64,000 nucleotides of DNA from Viscum album (lineage: Eukaryota; Streptophyta; Magnoliopsida; Santalales; Viscaceae), in assembly GCA_963277665.1 (NCBI GenBank), contig OY728120.1:944247195-944311194 (forward strand), in the 5' to 3' direction. Under the pieces are notes generated by a model. It worked only from the letters and a program-made list of their open reading frames with translations, was not told the origin of the DNA and did not search any database. How positions within the stretch are numbered: position 1 is the stretch's first letter; each line of letters starts with the position of its first letter. Below are positions 38,385 through 48,580 of this stretch, piece after piece. The translations under genes and the position numbers were made by a program.

Positions 38385-39997
38385 TGTAACACCCAAGAAT
38401 TTTATGAGAAATATTTTTTTTTTATGAATCTTTCACTACACACAACACTATCTTTTCTTTCTTTACATGCAATCGCAACCTTCCATGATAGCTTGCATCA
38501 TACGCAATACCATGTTTCACTAAACAATGATATACTATTAAAATATTATTAAAACTAGTTGTTATGAATAGTAATAACCACTTTTTGAAATTTTGTAAAT
38601 TTTATTTTTTAAAATGGACTTCATTTTAGGATTTGGAATATCGAAATTATCCTAGGGTTAATTTTGGTATTTTTATGAAAACTTTCAATTTTTGATGAAT
38701 ATTCAAAACAATGGGTTACTATTTAAAAACCGACATTTTATTTAAATAATTATTTATTTTATTTAAATTTCTTTTAGGTCAAAATTGATACATAAAACCT
38801 ATATAAGTTCAATTCAATTCATTGGAGTCATTTTATAATAATTTTAGATATATAAAATTTTTATCAAACCTTTCACCGTCTTTTACCCACCTCCTAGGAG
38901 AATTTTCAAATTTACATAAAACATAATTTTACTGCTTCTGTGAGTGGAATTTCGAAAATCTGAGACACATGGTTAATATCAAGGACTAAAATGTGGTTCA
39001 ATGAGATGAAAATATTTTTTGGTGAATAGTAACTTTTTACTTTTTTTACCACGGTTAAAAGTAAATAGGGTAATTAAGGGTAAAAATGAAATTATTATTA
39101 CCCTAAAACTTGTCATAATTCTATTGGATAAATGTAAATCGACCAAAAACAACCTTAGTAATGAAATATGACCATTTAGGCCCACATGGATTATATTAGG
39201 AAATTAAAAATTAATTTATTTAAAGAAGGGTTAAAATAGTTAAAATCAAATTTTAATAAGTAAATCATTTTTAATATAGGGCTATACATAAGATAAATTA
39301 GACTATAAATATTCATTAGAAATATAAAAATATATCCTACATAATGGTATTTTATTTGTAATTTTTAGACTTAAAATAATTTAATTTATGTATGACACAA
39401 TGATGATGCAGTAATTATCTAATTAATGAAATATTGACATAATTGATGTTATAAATACCCAAATAAATGTAATTTGAGACATTTTATGAATTACAATAAT
39501 TTTATATGTTAATATGACATGTTAGTATTGATTTAATTAACTTTTTTTGAACTAATAAATCTGTTATGATTTTCACAAAAATCAATTACCAAATTGTGTC
39601 AAAATTGAAATAAAATAGTTTTTAAAACAAATATTATATCATTAATTGTTATTTTATTCCTAAAAATCTATGGTTCGGCCAAATTATGTAGATAAGGTTA
39701 TATATATAAATAATAAACAACTTAGGGTTCGTTTGGCTTGTTATAGTAAGTTTATTAACCTTATAGTGTAAGAAAACAAGAAGACACAGTAAAAGAATCA
39801 TTATTTAACTTAAAGTTAAATCTAAATGATAAGGTTACAATAGATACCTAAACTTGTATAAATTCTATTGGATGAGAGTATTTCGACCAATCCCCACCTT
39901 ATATTTTAAATAAATCAATTTATAGCTATTAAAAACCGAATATGTCTTTATAATAAAATAATTGTTTTTGTTTTTCCAATGGTGCCCCTCTCCTCCC

Positions 39998-40007
39998 TTA
40001 TAAAAGG
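39998..40007 (+). promoter_or_regulatory. TATA box of the 5' LTR
   Basis: CCTCCCTTATAAAAGGGCAC is a plant TATA element shared by the 3' LTR (60600) and by the old relative at 20668. Transcription would begin about 30 bases downstream, so sequence from about 40035 would be R/U5. Confidence 0.7.
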
Positions 40008-40316
40008 GCACCTCCTCCCTCTCTCCATCACACCACTTTGAGCCTTCAAGATCGGCCAAACCCTGCCAAATTCTCTTCTCCACTTCCCTAGGAACATCTT
40101 AGAGGTCCTTTTCTTCTTCAATGACAAATTTTAGTGCCCTAAGAGGAGGTCTCAAAGAGGCACTTCAAAGAAGAGGTAATGTTCGTTTCCGATTCTTTCA
40201 AATTTATTTCTTCTTCCACTTCCTCTTCATTAGTTGTTTCATTATTTAGTAATAACATAAGTATAACTAATAAACTGATATGTTATTATATGTATGAAAC
40301 AACCCTATTTCACCAT

Positions 40317-40590
40317 CTATCCATCCTACGGAAAACGAAATCACCGCACGTGTGTACGTACGGAATACCATCTCCAGGTCGTGGTGTAATATTTTTTCCA
40401 CCAACAACATACTTGGATGGGTATAATGGTGTAAATAATAACTATATATGATTATTGTAAAGTGATATTGATTATTAAATAGTATACATACACTCCAATA
40501 AAATTCCACGATCATGGGAACAATATCATCGCTCGTGCGTACGTACGGAATACCATCTCCACGATGTGATGTGACTCGTTCTACATGATT
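40317..40590 (+). repeat. Two copies of a ~190-bp module in R/U5 of the 5' LTR
   Basis: The core TACGTACGGAATACCATCTC occurs near 40355 and 40540. Each copy is preceded by a CGTGYGTACG palindrome-like string and followed by a GTGRTGTRA stretch. The same pair is in the 3' LTR near 60955 and 61140, and three older copies lie at 21.0-21.45 kb. Confidence 0.65.
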
Positions 40591-42051
40591 TTCATTGCAT
40601 AATGATTACATAAATGAATTCAGTGAATAAATATGATATGTATTACACTAATACCATTATGGAAATGTGGTATCTATAACCTAAAAAGAAGAATAAGAAA
40701 TTATTCGACAAAACACGCATAAGAACAAAAAGAAATAAACACCCGAATAACAAGTAATAATGAAATATTACTAATAAGAAGCTAAGAATATGACCATATA
40801 TGATATCATAAAAATAAGTATGAATCTGGAATAAGTCAATGACATTATTTAAATCATTATACAGGAGGTTTGGACACTTACGAAGCAAATCGGACCTAAG
40901 GTAAGGGACAATCTCGCAATCTCAATTTTTATCCGAGATTGTTTATACTTCAGAATTTACTAGGGAATGTTTATAATCCACATACATGTTTCCTCAGTAT
41001 GCAATATTATTTATATCCTCCTACAATTTTTTAAATCCAAATTTACCCATCGGTGAGTTTTTATTCAATGATATGAAAAGAATCTTTTGTCGTTTTTCAT
41101 ACGAGGTACTTTTTTATTTTTCCGACAAAATTACAAGAAGAATGTTTTTTTAATTTATACGGCATGAATGGATTTTTAAGACATTATTTACAAGAAGATT
41201 CCTTTAAAAGTGTTCAAGTTTATTTTTAATCAACATCTTTTAGTTTAAAATTGTATGACATGTTAATAAAGGAAAAATGTTTTTGAAGTATAAAGGATAT
41301 TTTCCTCAAGAATGGAGTTCAAGTGTTTTATCAAAATTAGTTTCCATCTAAGATAATATAGGGTTCTATTTATATGACTATTATTACATTGATTTGATTA
41401 TGTTGTGATGGAATTATTTTTATAAATTCCTTTATATTATGTGAATTGTTTTATGATGTCACGATGTTTAAGAATCCCATTTTTTTACATGGGTTATGCA
41501 ATGATGTATGATTTATGATTTTGTGGAACACATAAGAATGGTATAATTATGAGATGGGTGGGACCTATATCTCCCTCCAATGAATTGGGTAAAGATTTAT
41601 ATCTCATGAGATAGACATGGCTGGAACGACAGGTTAAATCGGTTCAGTGAAACAGGACTAAAACGAGGAGTGAACTTGGTTCAAAAATGGACTTTGTCCG
41701 CTAAGATAGTCTTGGAAATGAGTCTTGACTAATAAGAAATGATTCTCTATGATTATGTGTGTATGACACAAAGATTCATGATTTATGTTATGATTATTGG
41801 GATTACATTTCACTGCTATGTTTATCCCATGATTATGAAATTATGATCTCTTTTGCAGGTTAAGATTTCCAAAATGTTATGTTCTTATGAATATGATGTG
41901 ATTGATATTTCTTTTGTTTACCCTTACTGATAATTTGAGCTCACCCTTTTGTATTTTTTCTTTCCCCAGGTCAAGAAGAAGGTTAATAAGTAGGATATGC
42001 CAAAAAGGAACTGTAGATATGATGAAATAAATGGGAGACAAGGTAGATGAT

Positions 42052-42054
42052 TTA
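42052..42054. repeat. CACTA target site duplication TTA, left
   Basis: GATGATTTA precedes the left terminus and TTATGAACC follows the right one. The uninterrupted sequence GATGATTTATGAACC is present in the 3' LTR at 62656-62670, so the 3-bp duplication is TTA. Confidence 0.93.
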
Positions 42055-42065
42055 CACTACTGGAA
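42055..42065 (+). repeat. CACTA terminal inverted repeat, left
   Basis: CACTACTGGAA, an exact inverted match to the right end. Similarity between the ends stops after 11 bases and is replaced by the subterminal motif arrays. Confidence 0.92.
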
Positions 42066-42075
42066 ACAGAGGATT

Positions 42076-42462
42076 TCCCAACGATTCTAAACCGTTGGGA
42101 AAGTCTGCAGAACCGTTGGTATATGTTATACCAAAGGTTCTGCAAACCGTAGGGAAGTAAGCCGTTGGGAAAAGTTTTTCCCAACAATTTACAGTGAACC
42201 GTTGGGATAGGGTGCTGAAAAATTACCCTATCCCAATGGTTTTGGAAAACCGTTGGGAAATATTTTCCCCAATGGTTTACAACCATAGGGATACAAGCAC
42301 AAAATTATCATGTTCTTCCCAACGGTTTGGAAAACCATTGGGAAAAACCCAACATATACTCTTTCCCAACGGTTTAGAACCGTTGGGAAAAGTGTTTTAC
42401 CAACAGTTCTATGAACCATTGGTAAAAAAAGTTTTACACATTCTATGCCAACGATTCTGGGC
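42076..42462. promoter_or_regulatory. Left subterminal hairpin-motif array of the CACTA element
   Basis: About eight imperfect inverted repeats of the form CCCAACGGTTT-loop-AAACCGTTGGG, with loops of 2-6 bases, follow each other over about 390 bp. Clear ones are near 42078, 42231, 42315 and 42364. Many copies have ATGG or CCAT where others have ACGG or CCGT. In En/Spm, subterminal copies of a 12-bp motif in both orientations bind TNPA. By analogy these are the likely protein-binding sites here. Confidence 0.8.
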
Positions 42463-42771
42463 AAATGGCACAGCAGCACTGCAATTTACCCAGCAGCTCT
42501 CCAATTTGACCACCTGCTCTCCAATTTTCCCACTAGGTCTGATTTTGTGGGTTCCCTCTCATTTTCAATCCAACTATTGTACCTACAATAACCAACTAAC
42601 ACTTACATATAGAGAACAAATTCATACACATTTAACATATAATGGTGGAACTATACACATCCATAATAAAATTAGAATTCATAACGTAATTATAAACATA
42701 CATAATTCATTTAGAATTCAATTTAAAATTTAGATGACAATTATATGTGGAATCTGGAAGTCAATTCATAA
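42463..42771. other. CACTA interior without recognised gene
   Basis: A short CAGCAGC/CTCTCCAATTT-containing stretch is followed by AT-rich DNA leading into the satellite-like array. No coding region or element end is visible. Confidence 0.5.
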
Positions 42772-44957
42772 TTTGATCGGTTTTTTGTATACCATATATT
42801 TTTACTTGAAATAATGTCCATTTTAAAAATAATACATACACCTGGAGAGCTACCGGCCACACTGCGCCTCGAATTGAGGCGGGGTTTACTCGTACACGTC
42901 AAATATGACCCATGGATCATTGTGCTAATGTATCGACACAATCCGAATGCGTTTGGTCAGTTTTCCGTATGCCAGTTGATGTTTTTCAATTAAAATGATG
43001 TACATTTGAAACAAAAGGCATACACTTTGAGTGGTACCGGCCACACCACACCTCGGATTGAGGCAGCATTGACTCGTACACGTCACATATGATCCATGGA
43101 TCGTTCTACTAAAGTTTCAATGGAAACCGAATGCGTTTGGTCAGTTTTCCGTATGTACTTAAATTTTTATCCATTTTAAGAAAAAGATAGACACTTTAAG
43201 TGGTGGCGGCCACACCGCGCCTTGGATTGAGGCGGGGTTGACTCTTACACATTACATATAACCCATGGATCGTTGTGCTAATGTATCGACACAATACGAA
43301 TGTGTTTGGTCGGATTTCCGTATGCCAGTTGATGTATTTCACTAAAAATTATGTCCTTTTGAAACAGAAGACAGACACATTGAGTGGTGGTGGCCACACC
43401 GCGCCTCGGATTGAGGAGGGGTTGACTGGTACACGTCACATATGCCCCATGGATCATTTTCTTAATTTATCGACACAATCCGAATGCATTTTGTCAGTTT
43501 TCCGTATGCCAGTTGATGTTTTTCAATTAAAATGACGTACTTTTGAAACAAAAGGCAGACACTTTGAGTGATGCCGGCCACACCACGCCTCGTATTGAGG
43601 CGGCGTTGACCTGTACACGTCACATATGACCCATGGATCGTTCTACTGAAGTTTCAATGGAAACTGACTGCGTTTGGTCAGTTTTCCGTATGTACTTAAA
43701 TTGTTGTCCATTTTAAGCAAAAGACAGACACTTTGAGTGGCGGCGTCCACACTGCGCCTCGGATTGAGGAGAGGTTGACTCGTACACGTCACATATGACC
43801 CGTGGATCGTTGTGCTAAAGTATCGACACAATACGAATGCGTTTAGTCAGTTTTCCATATGCCATTTGATGTATTTCACTTCAAATTATGTCCTTTTGAA
43901 ATAGAAGACAGACACTTTGAGTGGTGGCAGCCACACCACGCCTCGGATTGAGGCGGGGTTGACTCATACACGTCACATGTGACCCATGGATCATTGTGCT
44001 AATGTATCGACACAATACGAATGTGTTTGGTCAGTTTTCCATTTGCTAGATGGTGTTTTTCAATTAAAATGACGTACTTTTGAAACAAAAGCCAGACACT
44101 TTGAGTGGTTTCGGCCACACCGTGCCTCAGATTGAGGCGGCGTTGACTCGTACATGTCACATATGACCCATGGATCGTTCTCCTAATGTTTCAATGGAAA
44201 CCGAATTCTTTTGGTCAGTTTTTCATATGTACTTAAATTGTTGTCCATTTTAAGAAAAAGACAGACACTTTGAGTGGTGGCGGTCACACCGCGCCTCAGA
44301 TTGAGGCGGGGATGACTCGTACACATCACATATGACCCATGGATCATTGTTCTAATGTATCGACACATTTCAAATGTGTTTGGTTGGTTTTCCGTATGCC
44401 AGTTGATGTATTTCACTTCAAAATATGTCTTTTTGAAACAGAAGACAGACACTTTGAGTGGTGCCGGCCACACCACGCCTCGGATTGAGGCGGGGTTGAC
44501 TCGTACATGTCACATATGACCCATGGATCGTTGTGCTATGTATCGACACAATCCAAATGCGTTTGGTTGGTTTTCCGTATGCCAGTTGATTTTTTTCAAT
44601 TAAAATGACGTACTTTTGAAACAAAAGGCAGACACTTTGAGTGGTGCCGGCCACACCGCTCCTCGGATTGAGGCGGCGTTGACTCGTACACGTCACATAT
44701 GACCCATGGATCGTTCTCCTAATGTTTCAATGGAAACCGAATGTGTTTGGTTGTTTTTCCATATGTACTTAAATATTTGTCCATTTTAAGCAAAACACAG
44801 ACACTTTGAATGGTGGCAGCCACACCGCCCCTCGTATTGAGGCGAGGTTGACTCGTACACGTCACATATGTCCCAAGGATCGTTGTGCTAAAGTATCGAC
44901 ACAATCCGAATGCGTTTGGTCAGTTTTCCATATGTACTTAAAATGTTGTCCATTTTA
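42772..44957. repeat. Satellite-like array with 3-monomer higher-order period of 537 bp
   Basis: Twelve monomers share the block GCCTCGGATTGAGGCGG and GACTCGTACACGTCACATAT. The CCACACC landmark sits at 42857, 43041, 43210, 43393, 43578, 43747, 43931, 44115, 44284, 44468, 44651 and 44820. Spacings cycle as 184, 169, 184, repeated. Spacers fall into three types in fixed order: a TTCAATTAAAATGACGTAC type, a short TGTACTTAAATTGTTGTCC type, and a TTCACTTCAAATTATGTCC type. The array therefore grew by duplicating a 537-bp trimer, giving four rounds. The first, partial spacer begins at about 42772. Confidence 0.92.
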
Positions 44958-44965
44958 TGAGAATC

Positions 44966-45412
44966 CTCTGTGCGGGGGGTTGTTCGGGGTCCAAGGGAGA
45001 GGTTGGGGGGATGTCCGGGGGCTGTCTGTGGAGATGTCCAGGGGGGCTGTCTGAGGGGTTGTCTGGGGTCCAGGGAAGAGGGTGGTGGGGCTGTGTGGGG
45101 GGCTGTCCGGGGGGTGTTCGGGGGGGGGGGGGGGGGGGGGGGTTGTTCGGGGTCCACAGAGGAGGGTGTGGGGGCTGTCTGGGGGGCTGTCCGGGGGCTG
45201 TCTGGGGGGCTGTTCGGGGGGGTTGTCTGGGGTCCAAGGAAGAGAGTGGGGGGGGGGCTGTCTGGGGGGCTTATCAAGGGGTTGTTCGGGGTCCAGGGAG
45301 GAGGGTGGGGGGGTTGTCCGGGGGGCTGTTTGGGGGGCTGTCCGGCGGGGCTGTCCGGGGTCCAGGGAGGTGGGTGGGGGGTTGTCCAGGGTCCCGGAAA
45401 TAGGGGGGTTCC
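44966..45412. repeat. Extremely G-rich minisatellite
   Basis: The plus strand is almost entirely G-runs joined by short linkers such as CTGTCC, TTGTTC and GTCCAGGGAGGAG. The recurring unit resembles GGGGGGCTGTCC, grouped in larger blocks containing GGGTCCAGGGAGGAGGGTG. One run of 23 G lies at about 45120-45142. The tract separates the satellite array from the 3' end of the TNPA-like gene. Its minus strand is C-rich and would be in the transcribed sense of any read-through from that gene. Many runs of four or more G make G-quadruplex folding plausible. Confidence 0.88.
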
Positions 45413-45555
45413 CAAACACACAACCACTAAAAGACAACAACATCCATAAAAATAGATAATATATAAAAATAACTCAACTCCAATACTATACTACGAGTCT
45501 AGATAAAACCAACAACTAGAATAGATTAAATATCAAATCTCAGTAATATCAATCA

Positions 45556-47838
45556 AAAATGTAAAGGATCAACTTGTCCCATATCACCATCATAATAATC
45601 ACCATCACAATAATCACCATCATCATCATCACCATCATCCTCGTCCCCATCATCGTCCTCTCCCTCGCCCTCCTCCTCGTCCTCGCCCTCCTCCTCGCCC
45701 TCGCCACCCGCCTCACCATCCTCCTCTCCCTCCTCTTCCGCATCAGACTCCTCGCCATCATCATCGTCATGTTGTACATCATCCTAACCACCACTAGAAA
45801 TTACACCTGGTGCACCGTATATAGAACGTATCGACGACATATACTTATCAAAAGCTGGGCTGGCCTCTGCTGGAAGTGTAGGATGTAGAACATCAATAAA
45901 TTTCATAAACGCATTTTTTCCCTAGCAGACTGTTCTTCCATCTCTGTGGCCCTTTTCTCAGCTTGTTCTGCATGTTCCCTAAGTTTCTGCAGCTCGGTGG
46001 CACTACATCTCGTACCTGAGGAGGGCCAATACCTCATCGGGGCTATCCTAGGTTGGCAGCGTACTATGCCAGAATGCTCCTCTCCCAACACCTGATGTAA
46101 GTGATATGTTGGCCCAAAATTGTCTGGTTCTTGGGCATCGAGGGCCTCTAAAGCAGCCAGTTACAAATATAAATATATCATTAAGTTAAAAAATAGATAT
46201 TAAAAAATAAATTCAATAGATTAAAACTTACAATCTACTGCTGAGTCACTTCGTTGACGGCACTTCCATCCTTTTTCCGTCTACTCGAGAAAAACAGTTT
46301 TTCTCGAGGCACGCGTCCTTCAATATTTTGTATTTGCCTCTACAATGACATTGAAAACTAAAGTTATATGAAAACTTTATCAAACTATTAAATAATTGAA
46401 TAAACAAAATAAAGTGTAAGTCATAAAGAAAACTTATAAACAATTGTTATACTTGCTTCCTCTCATGCTCAGGAATCGTAGTGCGTCCCAGTGTGTGGAG
46501 GTATTTTTTTGCATCAATGTTCTTTTTATTTTTTCCAAATTATTCCTAAATAAAATTAGAAAATGCAACAGATAGTATTAATGACAAACATGAAATTTAT
46601 TATTTAAATACCTCAAATGTTATTAATAACTTAAACTGGGAACTCATCCAATGAGTAATCATCTGATGATACTACTCTATAGGACAATAATCCACCACTG
46701 GTACCGCCTCTAACTCAGTACAAACTCTAGAAACTCATCCAATATACAACTCTTGCTTGTAGGCTCTCCAAAGCTCGCCTAAATCCTTTAGACATTCCGA
46801 TCGTGCACCCTCACCATCGGGAAAATTAAATCAAAGCGGAAATAAAAATATTAATTAATATAAATACAAAAATAATTCATGTCATTAAATAGAAAAGATT
46901 TTGTTACCCATATCTCTGCCCAAACTCTATCCTTGACCTCATGTGGCAAATGTCTCCACGATAGTGGGCTGACGGGAATGATGTTGGAGTATTTGGAAAG
47001 CGTCACCAAAAAACTCCGACATTGCTGCCCTGTTTTCTCAACCATTTGGTTGTCTTCATTATAATCCACCATAACCTGTCTGCGGCGGTTCCACACTGAA
47101 CGCATGTGTTTATGCCCCCGCCCATGCCTCCTGTTAGTAGATGTATCTGTCATGAAAGAAAAACAAATATTTTATCAAAACATGTTATAATGAAAATATA
47201 TATTTCTATAAAAATTTGTTAGGGTTCTATAAATATACCTGTGTCGGTCTGATCGCTGAGTGTCTCTGGATCCACAGAAACTGATGGAACACCCTGTGGT
47301 GGAACAGGAGTCGAAGACGATAGAATATAGAATCTCGGAGAGACAGAAGTAGAAGGAAAAGAAGATGGGACAGTTTTCTGATCGGATGCTGACTGAGGAG
47401 TGGGAATCATCATGGGATGTGAAAATGATGGGCCAGAAGATGCAGAAGGTCGCGAAAACATGGGAGGCCTAAATATCCCATGTGTCTCTAAAGACACACC
47501 GGGATCAGAATGTGGGAAGGATTACATGTCAGTGGGAGGGGCAGGGTCTAGTCAGGTACGCGCAGCTGCTCGTCCACCTCTGGTACGAACCCTCCTCGTA
47601 CCACCTGCCTGAGTACTAGGACCAGTACTGGGCTCCTCATCGAATAATTTTCGACGTATAGGTGGATCCTAAAAAAATGTTTACAATAAAATTAATCACA
47701 TGAAATTTTATATTCTTTAAATATATCAATTTGAAATAAAGTACACACTGTAAGCACTAATGGTGGAACGCCCATCTCCGTCATTCGACGATTGTTGTCC
47801 ATCATTTTTTTCTTTTGTCTCTCTTCAATTGGCTTCAT
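45556..47838 (-). pseudogene. TNPA/Transposase_24-like second gene of the CACTA element
   Basis: A multi-exon minus-strand gene. It starts at 47838 (MKPIEERQKKKMMDNNRRM). An intron with acceptor at about 47669 leads to an Arg/Ser/Pro-rich exon. The exon from about 47143 to 46906 has the conserved WNRRRQVMVDYNEDNQMVEK segment and LSWRHLPHEVKDRVWAEIW. Later exons read DLGELWRAYKQELY (about 46770), DAKKYLHTLGRTTIPEHERK (about 46480), KKDGSAVNEVTQQ (about 46245) and a Glu/Lys/Arg coiled coil (LREHAEQAEKRATEMEE, about 45960). The C-terminus (45783-45590) is an Asp/Glu/Gly-rich acidic tail. The order matches the plant Transposase_24/PTTA family, thought to bind element ends in the nucleus. Stops at about 47540, 46740, 46685 and 45785 break it. 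Exon borders are read from GT/AG signals and frame continuity. Confidence 0.8.
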
Positions 47839-47941
47839 TTACTGCTTTTGAAAACAAATATGTAATTCATTAGAAAAAGAAAACTAATTTTTAACCCAAA
47901 AAAGTAAATATATGAGGGAATAAGGGATTCATAGGTAATTT

Positions 47942-48478
47942 AGCTCTCAATTGTTTTAGAAGATCTTGAATGGATTTAATAAATCATACAAGTTGTAATG
48001 TTCACCAAGTTAGAAATATTGTTTGACTATGTTTGAATACAGTTCAATTCCAAATTAGAAAATGAAATTCAAATAAAACTGCAACCAATAAACATTGAAA
48101 ATTCATATAATGGCCAATTAAGCTATCAATTGTTTTAGAAGAGCTTGAATGGATTTAATAAATCATACAAGTTGTAATGTTCACCAATTTAGAAATATTG
48201 TATGACTATGTTTGAATACAGTTCAATTCCAAATTATAAAATGCAATTCAAATAAAACTGGCACCAATAAACATTGAAAATTCACCTAATGGTCAAGTCA
48301 GCTATCAATTGTTTTAGAAGAGATTGAATGGATTTAATAAATCATATAAGTTATAATGTTCACCAAGTTAGAAATATTGTTTGACTATGTTTGAATACAG
48401 TTCAATTCCAAATTAGAAAATGCAATTCAAATAAAACTACAACCAATAATCATTGAAAATTCACATAACGGTCAAGTC
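47942..48478. repeat. Three tandem copies of a 179-bp unit between the transposase genes
   Basis: The landmark TCAATTGTTTTAGAAGA recurs with exact 179-base offsets: AGCT at 47942, 48121, 48300 and the start of a fourth at 48479. Copies differ by only a few substitutions, so they are younger than most of the surrounding decay. The array fills the gap between the 3' end of the TNP2 gene (48581) and the start of the TNPA-like gene (47838), where promoter sequence for the latter would be expected. Confidence 0.9.
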
Positions 48479-48580
48479 AGCTAAAACATATTTGTGATCA
48501 ATTCTAAATCAATTTGTATATTACCAACCTTAACAACCCAACTCGAGGTAAACCAAAAGAATTGAGAACATGGATGAATG

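Noticed and set aside
38019..38552. A 177-codon open frame
   Set aside because: It crosses the 5' LTR boundary at 38385, so it joins host flank and retrotransposon by chance. No domain is recognisable.
42741..44904. Recurring minus-strand open frames with similar products (for example CRYFSTTIHGSYVTCTSQ)
   Set aside because: They arise from the satellite monomers. The same frame reappears in each monomer but is broken at spacer changes, so they are repeat shadows and not a gene family.
42772..44957. Regular repeats with spacers resembling a CRISPR array
   Set aside because: Repeat units are about 180 bp, spacers are not unique but of three recurring types, and the context is a plant transposon.
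44888..45459. Several long overlapping open frames on both strands rich in Pro or Gly
   Set aside because: They are produced by the G-rich minisatellite, which lacks stops in most frames because of its composition. No start context or domain supports them.
45574..45888. A plus-strand Ile/Leu/Val-rich open frame that looks like a membrane protein
   Set aside because: It is the exact complement of the acidic Asp/Glu tail of the TNPA-like gene on the minus strand.
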